Source: Bacillota bacterium
GTDB lineage: Bacteria; Bacillota; Dethiobacteria; DTU022; UBA8154
Direction: 5' to 3'
Assembly: GCA_012839215.1 (NCBI GenBank)
Contig: DUNV01000013.1
Span: forward strand, 1-47,103
Length of the DNA: 47,103 nucleotides
Part shown: positions 27,043 to 35,907 of the stretch, in pieces
Position numbering within the stretch: the first letter of the stretch is position 1
Layout of the letters: every line of letters starts with the position of its first letter
Translations under genes and position numbers: made by a program
Notes under the pieces: generated by a model
What the model was told of the DNA's origin: nothing
Database searches by the model: none
What the model saw: only the letters and a program-made list of their open reading frames with translations

Positions 27043-28734
27043 TTGGAAAACAGTACGAGGGATGCGTTATGGATTGCCAACTATGAGGAAGGGGTCAGGC
27101 CTTCCCTTAAATATCCTGAAATCCCAGTCCATTATATTCTGGCACGGGCAGCAAGGCGGTTTCCCCAGCGCAATGCAACAAACTTTTTGGGTGCCACACT
27201 TTCGTATCGTGATCTTTTTGCCCAGGTCAACAAAATGGCCGCCGCACTTGCCGGCCTTGGTGTTAAAAAAGGCGAAAGGGTCGGTATTATTTTGCCAAAC
27301 TCCCCACAGGCATTGATTAGCTATTTTGCTATCTTGCAAATTGGTGCCATTGCAGTTTTAATTAACCCCCTTAGCGCCGAGATGGAACTTGTACACATTA
27401 TCAATGATGCCGGCGTCGAAAACTTGATTTTAATCGACTCTGTTTACCGGCGTATTTCTAATATTAAGGATCGGACTAAGATTAAAAATCTAGTGGTGAC
27501 AGGCCTTCATGACTATCTGAACTTTCCTGCCAATCTGTTTTTTTCTCTTCGGAAGCGAAGCAAGGGAACGGCAGCCAATATCTATTATAGGGATGGAATT
27601 TATCGCTTTACACAGTTAATCCGCAATGCTCCTGATAGCCCGCCCGCGGTGGAAATTGATCCCCGTAAGGATGTAGCCATCCTGCAGTATACAGGAGGAG
27701 TCACGGGGACCCTCAAAGGGGCTATGCTGACACATTTCAACCTTGTGGCCAATACGGTCCAGTTCCGGGAGTGGTTTTCTTCTTTAAGGGATGGGGAAGA
27801 ACGTTTCTTGGGCGTTTTGCCCGTTATGCAAATTTATGGGATATCTGTTGTCAACCTGGGCGTTTTTACCGGATCCATGCTCATCCTGCTGACCAGGTTC
27901 GAGGTTGACAGGGTTTTAAAAACGATCAACAAGACACGCCCATCTTTTTTCCCCGGGGTTCCGACAATGTTTGCTGCTATTAACAACTATCCCGATGTGA
28001 GGAAATATAATATTTCTTCCATTGATTATGTAAACTCTGGGGGGGCACCGCTTCCCCCTGAGGTTTGGGAGAAGTTTGAAAAGTTAACCGGTGCGCGCCT
28101 GATGGAGGGCTACGGTCTTGTCGAATCCTCTCCGGTGGCGATTTCCAACCCCGCCAAGGGTAGGAGAAAAATGGGGAGCATCGGGTTGCCTATTTCCGAT
28201 ACGCAGGCAAAAATTGTCAGCCTAGAGGAACCGGAAAGGGAGCTGGGGGTGGGGGAAATTGGTGAACTTGCCATTTCCGGCCCCCAGGTGATGAAAGGCT
28301 ACTGGAACAACCTTGAGGAAACCAACCTTGTCCTCAGGGATGGATGGCTTTATACTGGGGATATTGCCGAGATGGATCGGGATGGCTATTTTTATATTAT
28401 CAATCGCAAAAAGGACATGATCATTATGGGTGGATACAATGTTTTCCCCCGGGAGGTGGAGGAGGTCCTTAGGCGCCATCCCAAGGTCATGGAAGCAGTT
28501 GTCATGGGTATACCCGACGATTATTATGGGGAAGTTGTTAAAGCATATATCTTTCCCCGGGAGGGAAGGGTTATCCTGGAGGATGAACTGCGGGATTACT
28601 GCCTTAACAAGCTGGCCTCGTATAAGATACCCAGACAATTTGAGATCCGCAGGGAGCATCCGGCAAAAGATTTGTCAGGCCCGAGCCTTCGCCGCTATCT
28701 TCTGCGGGAGGGGGACGGGAAGAAAATTAGTTAG
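27043..28734 (+). CDS. Acyl-CoA synthetase (AMP-forming) homologue with altered catalytic motifs
   Basis: An ANL-superfamily adenylate-forming protein most like long-chain acyl-CoA ligases. The start is TTG 27043, 7 nt after AAAGGGGG; 563 residues. The fold is complete, but key positions differ from the family: A3 reads YTGGVTGTLKG (residues 216-226, Val for Thr), A4 is LPVMQIYG (Gln for His), A5 is GYGLVESSP (Val for Thr), and the C-terminal A10 reads SGPSLRRYL with Pro547 in place of the catalytic Lys (codon CCG, 28681-28683). A7 YTGDI and the RKKDMI hinge are retained. Adenylation is therefore doubtful. It heads an operon with the AmmeMemoRadiSam genes 12 nt downstream. Confidence 0.85.
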   Translation: MENSTRDALWIANYEEGVRPSLKYPEIPVHYILARAARRFPQRNATNFLGATLSYRDLFAQVNKMAAALAGLGVKKGERVGIILPNSPQALISYFAILQIGAIAVLINPLSAEMELVHIINDAGVENLILIDSVYRRISNIKDRTKIKNLVVTGLHDYLNFPANLFFSLRKRSKGTAANIYYRDGIYRFTQLIRNAPDSPPAVEIDPRKDVAILQYTGGVTGTLKGAMLTHFNLVANTVQFREWFSSLRDGEERFLGVLPVMQIYGISVVNLGVFTGSMLILLTRFEVDRVLKTINKTRPSFFPGVPTMFAAINNYPDVRKYNISSIDYVNSGGAPLPPEVWEKFEKLTGARLMEGYGLVESSPVAISNPAKGRRKMGSIGLPISDTQAKIVSLEEPERELGVGEIGELAISGPQVMKGYWNNLEETNLVLRDGWLYTGDIAEMDRDGYFYIINRKKDMIIMGGYNVFPREVEEVLRRHPKVMEAVVMGIPDDYYGEVVKAYIFPREGRVILEDELRDYCLNKLASYKIPRQFEIRREHPAKDLSGPSLRRYLLREGDGKKIS

Positions 28735-28746
28735 GGAGATGATCTT

Positions 28747-30081
28747 TTGGGCATTATTGCAGCCGGGGTTGCACCCCACCCGCCCATTATAATCCCTGAG
28801 GTTGGGCGTGGGGAAGAAAAAAAAGCAGTAAAGACGATAAAGGCCATGCAGATATTCGCCGAACGTCTTGCGAAGATAAATGGCGAGACCATAGTTTTTA
28901 TTACTCCGCATGGTCCCATGTACAGGGATGCCCTGGCAATTCTCGGTGAAACCAGGCTAAAGGGCGATTTTGCCGGATTTTATGCTCCGGGCGTGCAACT
29001 TGCGGCGGAAAATGATCGGGAACTTGTCCGCGCCATTGAAAAAGGGAGCCGGGAAACCGGGATCGGGGTTGCCCTGCTTGAAGGGGCAAGTGAATCCGGT
29101 TCCAGTGGGGAGTTTAACCTTGATCATGGTGTTACCGTCCCCCTTTATTTTTTGCAGGAGGCCGGGACTGGCAAGCGCTGCGTCGCCATTACCTATGCAC
29201 CCCTATCCTACCGGGAACTTTACAATTTTGGCAAAGTTATAAAAAAGGCAGCGGAGGAGCTTGGAAGAAGAGTTGTGGTCGTGGCCAGTAGCGATCTTTC
29301 CCACCGGCTTAGCAGGGACTCCCAGGCAGGTTATCATCCCCGGGGCAAAGAATTTGATCGGACGCTAGTGAAGCACCTTGAAGATTACCAGGTCGACAAA
29401 ATATTGACGATGGACATGGATCTAGTCCAGGCTGCCGGGGAGTGTGGGCTGCGTTCCATTGCAGTCATGCTGGGGTGCCTGGATGGGGAGGAGGTAAAAC
29501 CGGAGGTATTATCCTATGAAGGACCTTTTGGCGTTGGCTATGCGGTGGCCCTTTTTACACCGCAAGGAACAGGGGGATCCCTCCATACACATATTGCCCG
29601 CCAGGCTTTGGAAAGCAGTGTCAAGGGGCAGGTACGTTTCCAGGTTCCACCTGATCTCCCGGAAGAATTTCACCAGCCGGGAGCTGTTTTTGTTTCCTTG
29701 AAAAAACATGGTGCCCTGCGGGGTTGTATCGGCACCATTTATCCTTCAGAAAAAACCCTGTTGGAGGAGATTGCTATCAATTCCCTCAATGCCGGCCTGC
29801 GGGATCCCAGATTCCCCCCGGTTACAGAGGCTGAACTGGAAGAACTGGAATATAGTGTCGATGTGTTGACGGAACCGGAAAAGGTGGAAAGTATTGCCCA
29901 GCTCGATCCCAAGGTTTACGGTGTCATTGTTCGCAGTGGCGAACGAAGCGGGGTGTTGCTCCCCGCGCTCGAGGGGGTTGATTCCGTTGAGCTGCAACTG
30001 GATATCACCAGGAGGAAGGCTGGGATCGGCCCGCACGAGGATGTGGAAATCTTCCGTTTCAGGGTTAACCGGTTTTACTAG
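28747..30081 (+). CDS. AmmeMemoRadiSam system fusion: MEMO1-like (B) plus AMMECR1 (A)
   Basis: A 444-residue fusion of two widely conserved but functionally obscure proteins. Residues 1-270 are a MEMO1 / class III extradiol dioxygenase-like domain, with VAPHPPIIIPEVG, TPHGP (55), NLDHGV (124-129) and SSDLSHR (181-187) as likely metal or active-site segments. Residues 275-444 are AMMECR1, with its hallmark LRGCIGT (324-330) and RDPRFPPV. It starts at TTG 28747 after AGGGAGA. The next gene is the radical SAM member of the same system, so the whole three-part system is present in two genes. Confidence 0.92.
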   Translation: MGIIAAGVAPHPPIIIPEVGRGEEKKAVKTIKAMQIFAERLAKINGETIVFITPHGPMYRDALAILGETRLKGDFAGFYAPGVQLAAENDRELVRAIEKGSRETGIGVALLEGASESGSSGEFNLDHGVTVPLYFLQEAGTGKRCVAITYAPLSYRELYNFGKVIKKAAEELGRRVVVVASSDLSHRLSRDSQAGYHPRGKEFDRTLVKHLEDYQVDKILTMDMDLVQAAGECGLRSIAVMLGCLDGEEVKPEVLSYEGPFGVGYAVALFTPQGTGGSLHTHIARQALESSVKGQVRFQVPPDLPEEFHQPGAVFVSLKKHGALRGCIGTIYPSEKTLLEEIAINSLNAGLRDPRFPPVTEAELEELEYSVDVLTEPEKVESIAQLDPKVYGVIVRSGERSGVLLPALEGVDSVELQLDITRRKAGIGPHEDVEIFRFRVNRFY

Positions 30082-30135
30082 ACAAAATAACTGATATAAA
30101 ATTTGTGATAAGTTCATACGGAAAGGAGGCCTTGC

Positions 30136-31176
30136 ATGCCTGAAAAAGAAGCGCTCTATTATCGCCGGGAAGGCGAGGATATTTACTGTACTCTTTGCCC
30201 CCACGGCTGCCGGATTAGAGATGGGCAGAAGGGGGTCTGCGGTGTGCGCCAGGCAAAATCCGGTAAGTTGATAACTCTTAACTATGCACGCTGTGCCTCG
30301 ATGGCCATGGATCCTATCGAAAAAAAGCCTCTTTATCATTTCTATCCGGGATGGGAGATCCTTTCGGTTGGTACTTTCGGCTGCAACCTGCATTGCGCCT
30401 TCTGCCAGAACTGGACTTTGGCACGGGGAGAAGACATGGACGCCCCGGGGTGGAAGGAAATCGGGCCCGAAATGTTTCCGGATATACTAAAGGGCCGCCC
30501 CCGGAAGGAACAGCTCGGAGTGGCCTATACCTACAACGAACCGGGAATCTGGTACGAATTTGTCCTTGATACAGCGGGGCTCCTGGCCGGAAAGGGGTTT
30601 AAAAATGTCCTGGTGACCAATGGCCATATTAACCCCGAACCGCTGGAGGAGCTTCTTCCTTTTATCGATGCCGCGAATATAGATGTCAAGGCTTTCAATG
30701 ACAATTTCTACCGGCGTTATTGCCGTGGCAGGGGGCTGGGGGAAGTGCTCCGCACGGTGGAGAAGGCCCATACGAGGTGCCATGTTGAACTGACCTACCT
30801 CGTTATTAATACCCTTAACGATAACCCGGATGAAATCAGCGAGTTTGTCAGTTGGGTGGCCTCGCTGGATAAAAATATTCCTGTTCACTTTAGCCGTTAT
30901 TTCCCCAATTATCACCTCGATATTCCTCCCACATCACTGACTACCATGCAAGAGGTTTGGGAGATCGCCACACAAAAACTTTCCTACGTTTACCTCGGCA
31001 ATATTAGGGATGATGAATACAGCACCACGTTTTGTCCTTCATGCCGCCGGCCTCTTATTACCCGTGATGGTTACCGCGTTCAAAATGCCGGCCTCGATGG
31101 GAAAAGGTGCGAAAACTGTGGTTATACTATTAATTTGACAGGGCATATTTATGAAGTGGGGGGTAATTGCCCTTAA
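30136..31176 (+). CDS. amrS: AmmeMemoRadiSam system radical SAM enzyme
   Basis: A radical SAM enzyme of 346 residues. The cluster motif CNLHCAFC (Cys83, 87, 90) binds the [4Fe-4S] that cleaves SAM. The N-terminal CTLCPHGCxIxxGxxGxC pattern (18-35) resembles the pyruvate-formate-lyase-activating-enzyme family. The C-terminal CPSC...CENC pair (about 297-334) may form a zinc ribbon or auxiliary site. It is preceded by AAAGGAGGC. The substrate is not established. It is genetically bound to MEMO1 and AMMECR1 in many anaerobes and archaea, as here. Confidence 0.92.
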   Translation: MPEKEALYYRREGEDIYCTLCPHGCRIRDGQKGVCGVRQAKSGKLITLNYARCASMAMDPIEKKPLYHFYPGWEILSVGTFGCNLHCAFCQNWTLARGEDMDAPGWKEIGPEMFPDILKGRPRKEQLGVAYTYNEPGIWYEFVLDTAGLLAGKGFKNVLVTNGHINPEPLEELLPFIDAANIDVKAFNDNFYRRYCRGRGLGEVLRTVEKAHTRCHVELTYLVINTLNDNPDEISEFVSWVASLDKNIPVHFSRYFPNYHLDIPPTSLTTMQEVWEIATQKLSYVYLGNIRDDEYSTTFCPSCRRPLITRDGYRVQNAGLDGKRCENCGYTINLTGHIYEVGGNCP

Positions 31177-31215
31177 ATTAAGATCACCTGGAGGGTTACT
31201 ACTATCGAGCGAATT

Positions 31216-32538
31216 TTGCAGCATTTTCATGAGGTAATCATCGGTCTGCCATTGACGATGGTTATTTTTTCTGCCGGGGTTTTCCTAACTTATCGGCTGC
31301 GGGGGTTGCAGCTAAGAAAGTTTTTATATGTTCTTAGGAGCACCTTGGGAGATCTATTTGCTCCCGGGGGGGAAAGGACCGTTGGTGAGATCACGCCATT
31401 CCAGGCACTGACAACTGCCCTGGCTGCTACCGTCGGGACGGGGAATATTACCGGGGTGGCCACAGCCCTTTTTTTGGGGGGGCCCGGGGCTATCTTTTGG
31501 ATGTGGATTTCAGCCTTTTTTGGTATGGCCACAAAATATAGCGAAATAGTCCTGGCGATAAAATATCGCAGCAGATCGGGGGGGAGTTTTTCCGGGGGGC
31601 CGATGTATTTTTTGCATAGTGGGCTTCGCAGTCCGCTGCTTGCTTCACTTTTTTCCATACTGGGGGCTCTGGCGGCTTTCGGGATTGGCAACATGGTCCA
31701 GGCGAATTCAGTTTCCAGCGCGGCTGGCGCCACCTTTGGGGTTTCCCCTTACCTCTCGGGCTCGATCATGGCCCTGCTTTGTGGCTTGGTCATTTTTGGG
31801 GGGCTACGGCGGATTGCCCTGATCACTTCGGCCATTGTCCCTTTTATGGCCCTGTTCTACTTCCTGGGCGGATCTATTGTCCTTTTTGTCTTTCGTACCC
31901 AAATCCCCACCGCATTTTTGACCATTGTTGCCGGAGCTTTTCAAGGGAAGGCCGCTTTGGGTGGGGTCGCCGGCGGGGCAGTTCTTCAGGCCTGGCGTAT
32001 AGGTATTGCCCGTGGTATTTTTACCAATGAGGCGGGTTTGGGAAGCGCCTCCATTGCCCACGCGGCCGCCCGAACACCTCACCCTTCCCGGCAGGGGATG
32101 TGGGGCATCCTAGAGGTATTTATTGATACCCATATCATCTGTACCCTAACTGCGTTGGTACTCATCGTTACCGGTGCCTGGCGAACAGGACTCGATGGGT
32201 CGGCCATGACTGCCTGGGCTTTTAGCCGTGGATTGCCGGGGAAGATGGGGCAATATATCGTGACCATAGGACTTATTTTTTTTGCTTTTTCCACCCTTTT
32301 AACCTGGTATTACTATGGGGTAGAGTGTGCCGGCTATATTTTTGGTAAGGGCTTGGCTAGGACCTACCGTTTTTTATGGATAATATTTATTTTTGTTGGT
32401 TCTATCGGTGGGTTGCGGGTTGTTTGGGGACTGGCAGATATTTTAAATGGATTGATGGCAATACCCAACCTGGTGGGACTGGTGGCCCTCAGCGGGGTAA
32501 CAGTGAGGCTGACAAAGGAATATATTTCTACCTGGTAA
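31216..32538 (+). CDS. Sodium:alanine symporter family protein (AGCS)
   Basis: A membrane symporter with about ten or eleven hydrophobic segments, 440 residues from TTG 31216. The family blocks ATVGTGNITGVATALFLGGPG (split for length) and TNEAGLGSASIAHAAA identify it as AGCS. The good SD GGAGGG (31190-31195) is 20 nt from this TTG but only 8 nt from ATC 31204, which is in frame and would give IERILQHFHEV; an ATG there would be the normal start. It may import alanine, glycine or another amino acid with Na+. It follows the radical SAM gene by 39 nt and probably ends that operon. Confidence 0.88.
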   Translation: MQHFHEVIIGLPLTMVIFSAGVFLTYRLRGLQLRKFLYVLRSTLGDLFAPGGERTVGEITPFQALTTALAATVGTGNITGVATALFLGGPGAIFWMWISAFFGMATKYSEIVLAIKYRSRSGGSFSGGPMYFLHSGLRSPLLASLFSILGALAAFGIGNMVQANSVSSAAGATFGVSPYLSGSIMALLCGLVIFGGLRRIALITSAIVPFMALFYFLGGSIVLFVFRTQIPTAFLTIVAGAFQGKAALGGVAGGAVLQAWRIGIARGIFTNEAGLGSASIAHAAARTPHPSRQGMWGILEVFIDTHIICTLTALVLIVTGAWRTGLDGSAMTAWAFSRGLPGKMGQYIVTIGLIFFAFSTLLTWYYYGVECAGYIFGKGLARTYRFLWIIFIFVGSIGGLRVVWGLADILNGLMAIPNLVGLVALSGVTVRLTKEYISTW

Positions 32539-32656
32539 CCCGTGAAAAATCCGATCGCATAGAGGTATTTAGCGATAAAAAATAGAAATAAAGTATAAAT
32601 GATAGATACATTGACGATATAATTTTTGCTGTAGCACATAGGGAAGGGGGTACCCT

Positions 32657-33535
32657 GTGGCTTTTGTATGGGAACAACTTTTAGCCGGAATTACCCATTT
32701 TCGTCCCGATTGGCGGGATGTTATCGATATAGCTATCGTGACCTATATACTTTACCGATTGATCGTTCTCATCAGGGGCACCCGGGCTGAACAACTGGTG
32801 AAGGGGCTGGTAGTTCTTTTGATCGCCCTTGTTGGGAGTGGACTGCTCGGGCTAAGAACGATAAATTGGTTTTTACAGGGCCTGATGACGATAGGACTTG
32901 TCGCCATTCCTATCGTTTTCCAGCCGGAGCTAAGGCGCGCCCTTGAACAACTGGGCAGGGGCAAAATCTTTCAAGGATCGCCCTCTGATTATGAAGAGGA
33001 AAACTTTCAAATTGTGTTGGAGGAACTTCTCAAGGCAATTCCCGTGTTGGTTAAAAAAAAGATAGGTGCCCTAATCGTCTTGGAGCGGAAAACAGGCCTG
33101 AAAGAATATGTGGAAACAGGGATCAAAATCGAAGGCCTTGTTACAGCAGAACTTATAGTTAATATTTTTATGCCTCGCAGTCCCCTGCACGATGGTGCAG
33201 TGATTATTCGCGATTTAATCATGGCTGCTGCCGGCTGTTACCTACCCCTGACAGAAAACCCCAATCTCAGCAAGGAGCTGGGAACCCGGCACAGGGCCGG
33301 GTTGGGAATAACGGAGATATCCGATGCTGTGGTAATTATTGTATCCGAGGAAACGGGGGTTATCTCCCTTGCCCACGATGGAAGACTGACCCGTTACCTC
33401 GATGAAAAAACTTTGCGTGGCACGCTTCTCAGCCAGTACTTTTCTGTTAGCAAACCGAAAAAAAGTGTCATTCCCGCTATTTTCGCCCGGAGGTTTAACC
33501 AGAACAATGCCGAAACAACTGAGGAAGAGGAATAG
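32657..33535 (+). CDS. cdaA: Diadenylate cyclase CdaA
   Basis: Membrane-bound enzyme that makes c-di-AMP from two ATP. The 292 residues have three N-terminal membrane segments (to about residue 90), then the DAC domain with the catalytic LHDGAVII (near 178) and GTRHRAGLG (near 216) motifs. It starts at GTG 32657 after AAGGGGG. It overlaps cdaR by 29 nt. The cdaA-cdaR-glmM order is the conserved one, linking c-di-AMP to wall precursor synthesis and osmolyte/K+ control. Confidence 0.95.
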   Translation: MAFVWEQLLAGITHFRPDWRDVIDIAIVTYILYRLIVLIRGTRAEQLVKGLVVLLIALVGSGLLGLRTINWFLQGLMTIGLVAIPIVFQPELRRALEQLGRGKIFQGSPSDYEEENFQIVLEELLKAIPVLVKKKIGALIVLERKTGLKEYVETGIKIEGLVTAELIVNIFMPRSPLHDGAVIIRDLIMAAAGCYLPLTENPNLSKELGTRHRAGLGITEISDAVVIIVSEETGVISLAHDGRLTRYLDEKTLRGTLLSQYFSVSKPKKSVIPAIFARRFNQNNAETTEEEE

Positions 33536-34454
33536 CCTAATCGAGAACCCGACTTTTACCAAGATCCTATCATTTTTTCTGGCTCTGATTCTCTGGTTTT
33601 TTGTTTCCGGGGACAATCAGGGTACCTTGAGTACCGAAATGCGTCGTACCTTTGAGGAAATTCCCCTGGCCTACCGCAACCTGGGCGATGATCTGGTCGT
33701 CGTAGAAGTGGTCAATAGCATCAAGGTGACCCTGCAGGGGCCCCAGCATTCTTTCGATGGGTTAACACCTGCCGATCTAGAGGCATATATTAACCTAAAC
33801 GGAAAAAAAGAGGGGCGGCATGAGGTACGCATTGATGCTACTGCCCCACCGGGTATGAGTGTTGTGCGGATCGAGCCGGCCAGTTCTGTTGTTATCCTGG
33901 AAGATCTTATTGTCCTGCAGATGCCGGTCGAGCCTGAGTTTCGGGGCGAGAACAGAGATGGCATGATCGTCGATGAATCATATTTTGAACCGGAACAGGT
34001 TTTTGTTCAAGGGCCCAGGAATAAGGTTGAACTTACTAAAAGGGTCATTTTCTACCTGGATATTAACGTGGCGAAGGGATCAATCCGTAAAAATGTCCGG
34101 CTTTACCCTGTGGATAGCATTGGAAGGATCGTTAATGATGTGGTTGTTTCACCCGAATATGTTGATGTAGAGGTGAATTTTGCTTTCCCACAAAAAGATC
34201 TTCCCGTAGAGGCAGTTTTCGATGGGAATGGAAAGAAAGTGGAGACGATCGATATCGATCCATCGACAATCACTGTCCAGGGGCCCAAAAATCTGCTCAG
34301 GGATATTGATGCTATTCATACCGAAAAGATTTCTTTGAAAGAATGGGAAAACGGCATGGCCAAAGAGGTGGCCCTGGTTTTCCCGGAGGGAATCAAGCCG
34401 GTGGCAGGTGACAATGGAACAGTTCAGGTAAAACTTTTTCTGGTGGAAGATTAA
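33507..34454 (+). CDS. cdaR: CdaA regulator CdaR (YbbR-domain protein)
   Basis: Extracytoplasmic regulator of CdaA. The start is ATG 33507 (MPKQLRKRNSLIENPT), inside the end of cdaA and 12 nt after GGAGGT, although the frame is open 35 codons further. The 315 residues have one N-terminal membrane anchor (about residues 19-36), then about three YbbR repeats with recurring VxVQGPxxxV-like strands, for example VFVQGPRNKVEL and ITVQGPKNLLRD. Glu/Asp and Val rich. Confidence 0.92.
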   Translation: MPKQLRKRNSLIENPTFTKILSFFLALILWFFVSGDNQGTLSTEMRRTFEEIPLAYRNLGDDLVVVEVVNSIKVTLQGPQHSFDGLTPADLEAYINLNGKKEGRHEVRIDATAPPGMSVVRIEPASSVVILEDLIVLQMPVEPEFRGENRDGMIVDESYFEPEQVFVQGPRNKVELTKRVIFYLDINVAKGSIRKNVRLYPVDSIGRIVNDVVVSPEYVDVEVNFAFPQKDLPVEAVFDGNGKKVETIDIDPSTITVQGPKNLLRDIDAIHTEKISLKEWENGMAKEVALVFPEGIKPVAGDNGTVQVKLFLVED

Positions 34455-34474
34455 TCTTTAATAGGGTGGGAAAT

Positions 34475-35830
34475 ATGGGCAGAATGTTTGGGACAGATGG
34501 AATTCGTGGGGTGGCCAATGTGGAGCTGACCCCGGAGATAGCATTAAAAACTGGACGGGCTGTTGCAGCTTTGCTGAAAGAACAACAGGGTTCTTCCCGT
34601 CCCTGTTTTGTGATTGGCATGGATACACGCGTTTCGGGAAAAATGTTGGAAAGTGCCCTGGTGGCAGGAATTACCTCGGCCGGGGTCGATGTTCACCTCC
34701 TGGGGGTTATTTCCACCCCGGGGGTTTCTTTCCTCATCAGGCACATGAAGGCGGCGGGAGGGGTCATGGTTTCTGCTTCCCATAACTCATTTCAGGATAA
34801 CGGCCTAAAATTTTTTAATAATCTGGGCCACAAGCTTAACTCTGAGTTGGAAGAGGAAGTGGAACGCCTTTACTTTCAAGAAGCGGACTTTATGCCGCGG
34901 CCTTCGGGGAAGGAAATAGGGCGATCCTATCACGGGGAAAATGCCGTAGAGCATTACCTTTCCTTTTTGGAAGGGTGTGCCCCACCGTTGCGTGGGATCA
35001 AGGTTGTTTTGGACTGTGCCAACGGCTCCCTTTATCATATTGCCCCCAGCCTGCTAAAACAGTTGGGGGCTGAGGTGACCCTACTGTCGGGCAATCCTGA
35101 CGGGCTTAATATTAATGTGGGCTGCGGTTCCACGAATCCAGCCGTGTTGCAGGAGACTGTCAGGAAAGTGGGGGCTCATGCAGGCCTGGCCTTTGATGGG
35201 GATGGCGATCGGCTCATTGCCGTGGATGAAAAGGGGGAGTTGGTGGATGGGGACGCAATCCTGGCTATCTGTGGAATACATATGAAAGAAAAAGGTCTTC
35301 TCACAGGCGATACGGTTGTGGCCACGGTGATGAGCAACGGTGGGCTGGAGATGGTGGCCAGGGAAAAAGGTTTTCAGGTACTGCGCACCAGGGTTGGCGA
35401 TCGTTATGTGCTGGAAAAAATGCTTAAAGGGGGCTATGTTCTGGGGGGTGAGCAGTCGGGGCATGTTATCTTTTCTCACCTGCTACCCACCGGTGACGGG
35501 CTCCTGACAGCTTTGCAACTTCTCAAAGTTATGGTGGAAAAAGGGGTTCCTTTATCGGAACTGGCCGGGGTTATGCCCCGGTTTCCCCAGATCCTTGTCA
35601 ACTGCCCCGTGCGGGAAAAGGATGGCTGGCAAGAAAACCCGCGGTTGGCCGCCGCCTTGGAACAAGCCCGTAAAAGGTTGGGCACTTGGGGGAGGGTCCT
35701 TGTGCGGGCCTCCGGCACCGAACCTCTTATCCGTATCATGGTGGAAGGGGAAAATTACGACCTTCTCCATGAACTTTCCTCTGAACTTGCTTTGATGATC
35801 GGGGAGGAGCTTGGCCAGGAAAAACAGTGA
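34475..35830 (+). CDS. glmM: Phosphoglucosamine mutase
   Basis: Interconverts glucosamine-6-P and glucosamine-1-P for UDP-GlcNAc synthesis. The start is ATG 34475 (MGRMFGTDGIRGVAN), 5 nt after GGGTGGG. The 451 residues have the phosphoserine loop VSASHNSFQDNG (about 98-109), the Mg loop DGDGDR, the sugar loop GEQSGH and the phosphate loop RASGTEPLIR, all intact. In other Firmicutes GlmM binds and inhibits CdaA, consistent with the operon. Confidence 0.96.
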   Translation: MGRMFGTDGIRGVANVELTPEIALKTGRAVAALLKEQQGSSRPCFVIGMDTRVSGKMLESALVAGITSAGVDVHLLGVISTPGVSFLIRHMKAAGGVMVSASHNSFQDNGLKFFNNLGHKLNSELEEEVERLYFQEADFMPRPSGKEIGRSYHGENAVEHYLSFLEGCAPPLRGIKVVLDCANGSLYHIAPSLLKQLGAEVTLLSGNPDGLNINVGCGSTNPAVLQETVRKVGAHAGLAFDGDGDRLIAVDEKGELVDGDAILAICGIHMKEKGLLTGDTVVATVMSNGGLEMVAREKGFQVLRTRVGDRYVLEKMLKGGYVLGGEQSGHVIFSHLLPTGDGLLTALQLLKVMVEKGVPLSELAGVMPRFPQILVNCPVREKDGWQENPRLAAALEQARKRLGTWGRVLVRASGTEPLIRIMVEGENYDLLHELSSELALMIGEELGQEKQ

Positions 35831-35907
35831 TACCAAATTAAATAGATATGGATACTATAGTAGTAGCATGATACCACGGCAATAATTTATAAACTGGGGG
35901 ATGTCTC

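Noticed and set aside
32611-32622. TTGACG and TATAAT upstream of cdaA as a promoter
   Set aside because: The two hexamers are nearly adjacent, so they cannot form one promoter, and neither has a good partner at 16-18 nt.
35831-35907. glmS ribozyme expected upstream of glmS in Firmicutes
   Set aside because: The gap from glmM is 77 nt, too short for the roughly 150-nt ribozyme, and its conserved core was not seen.
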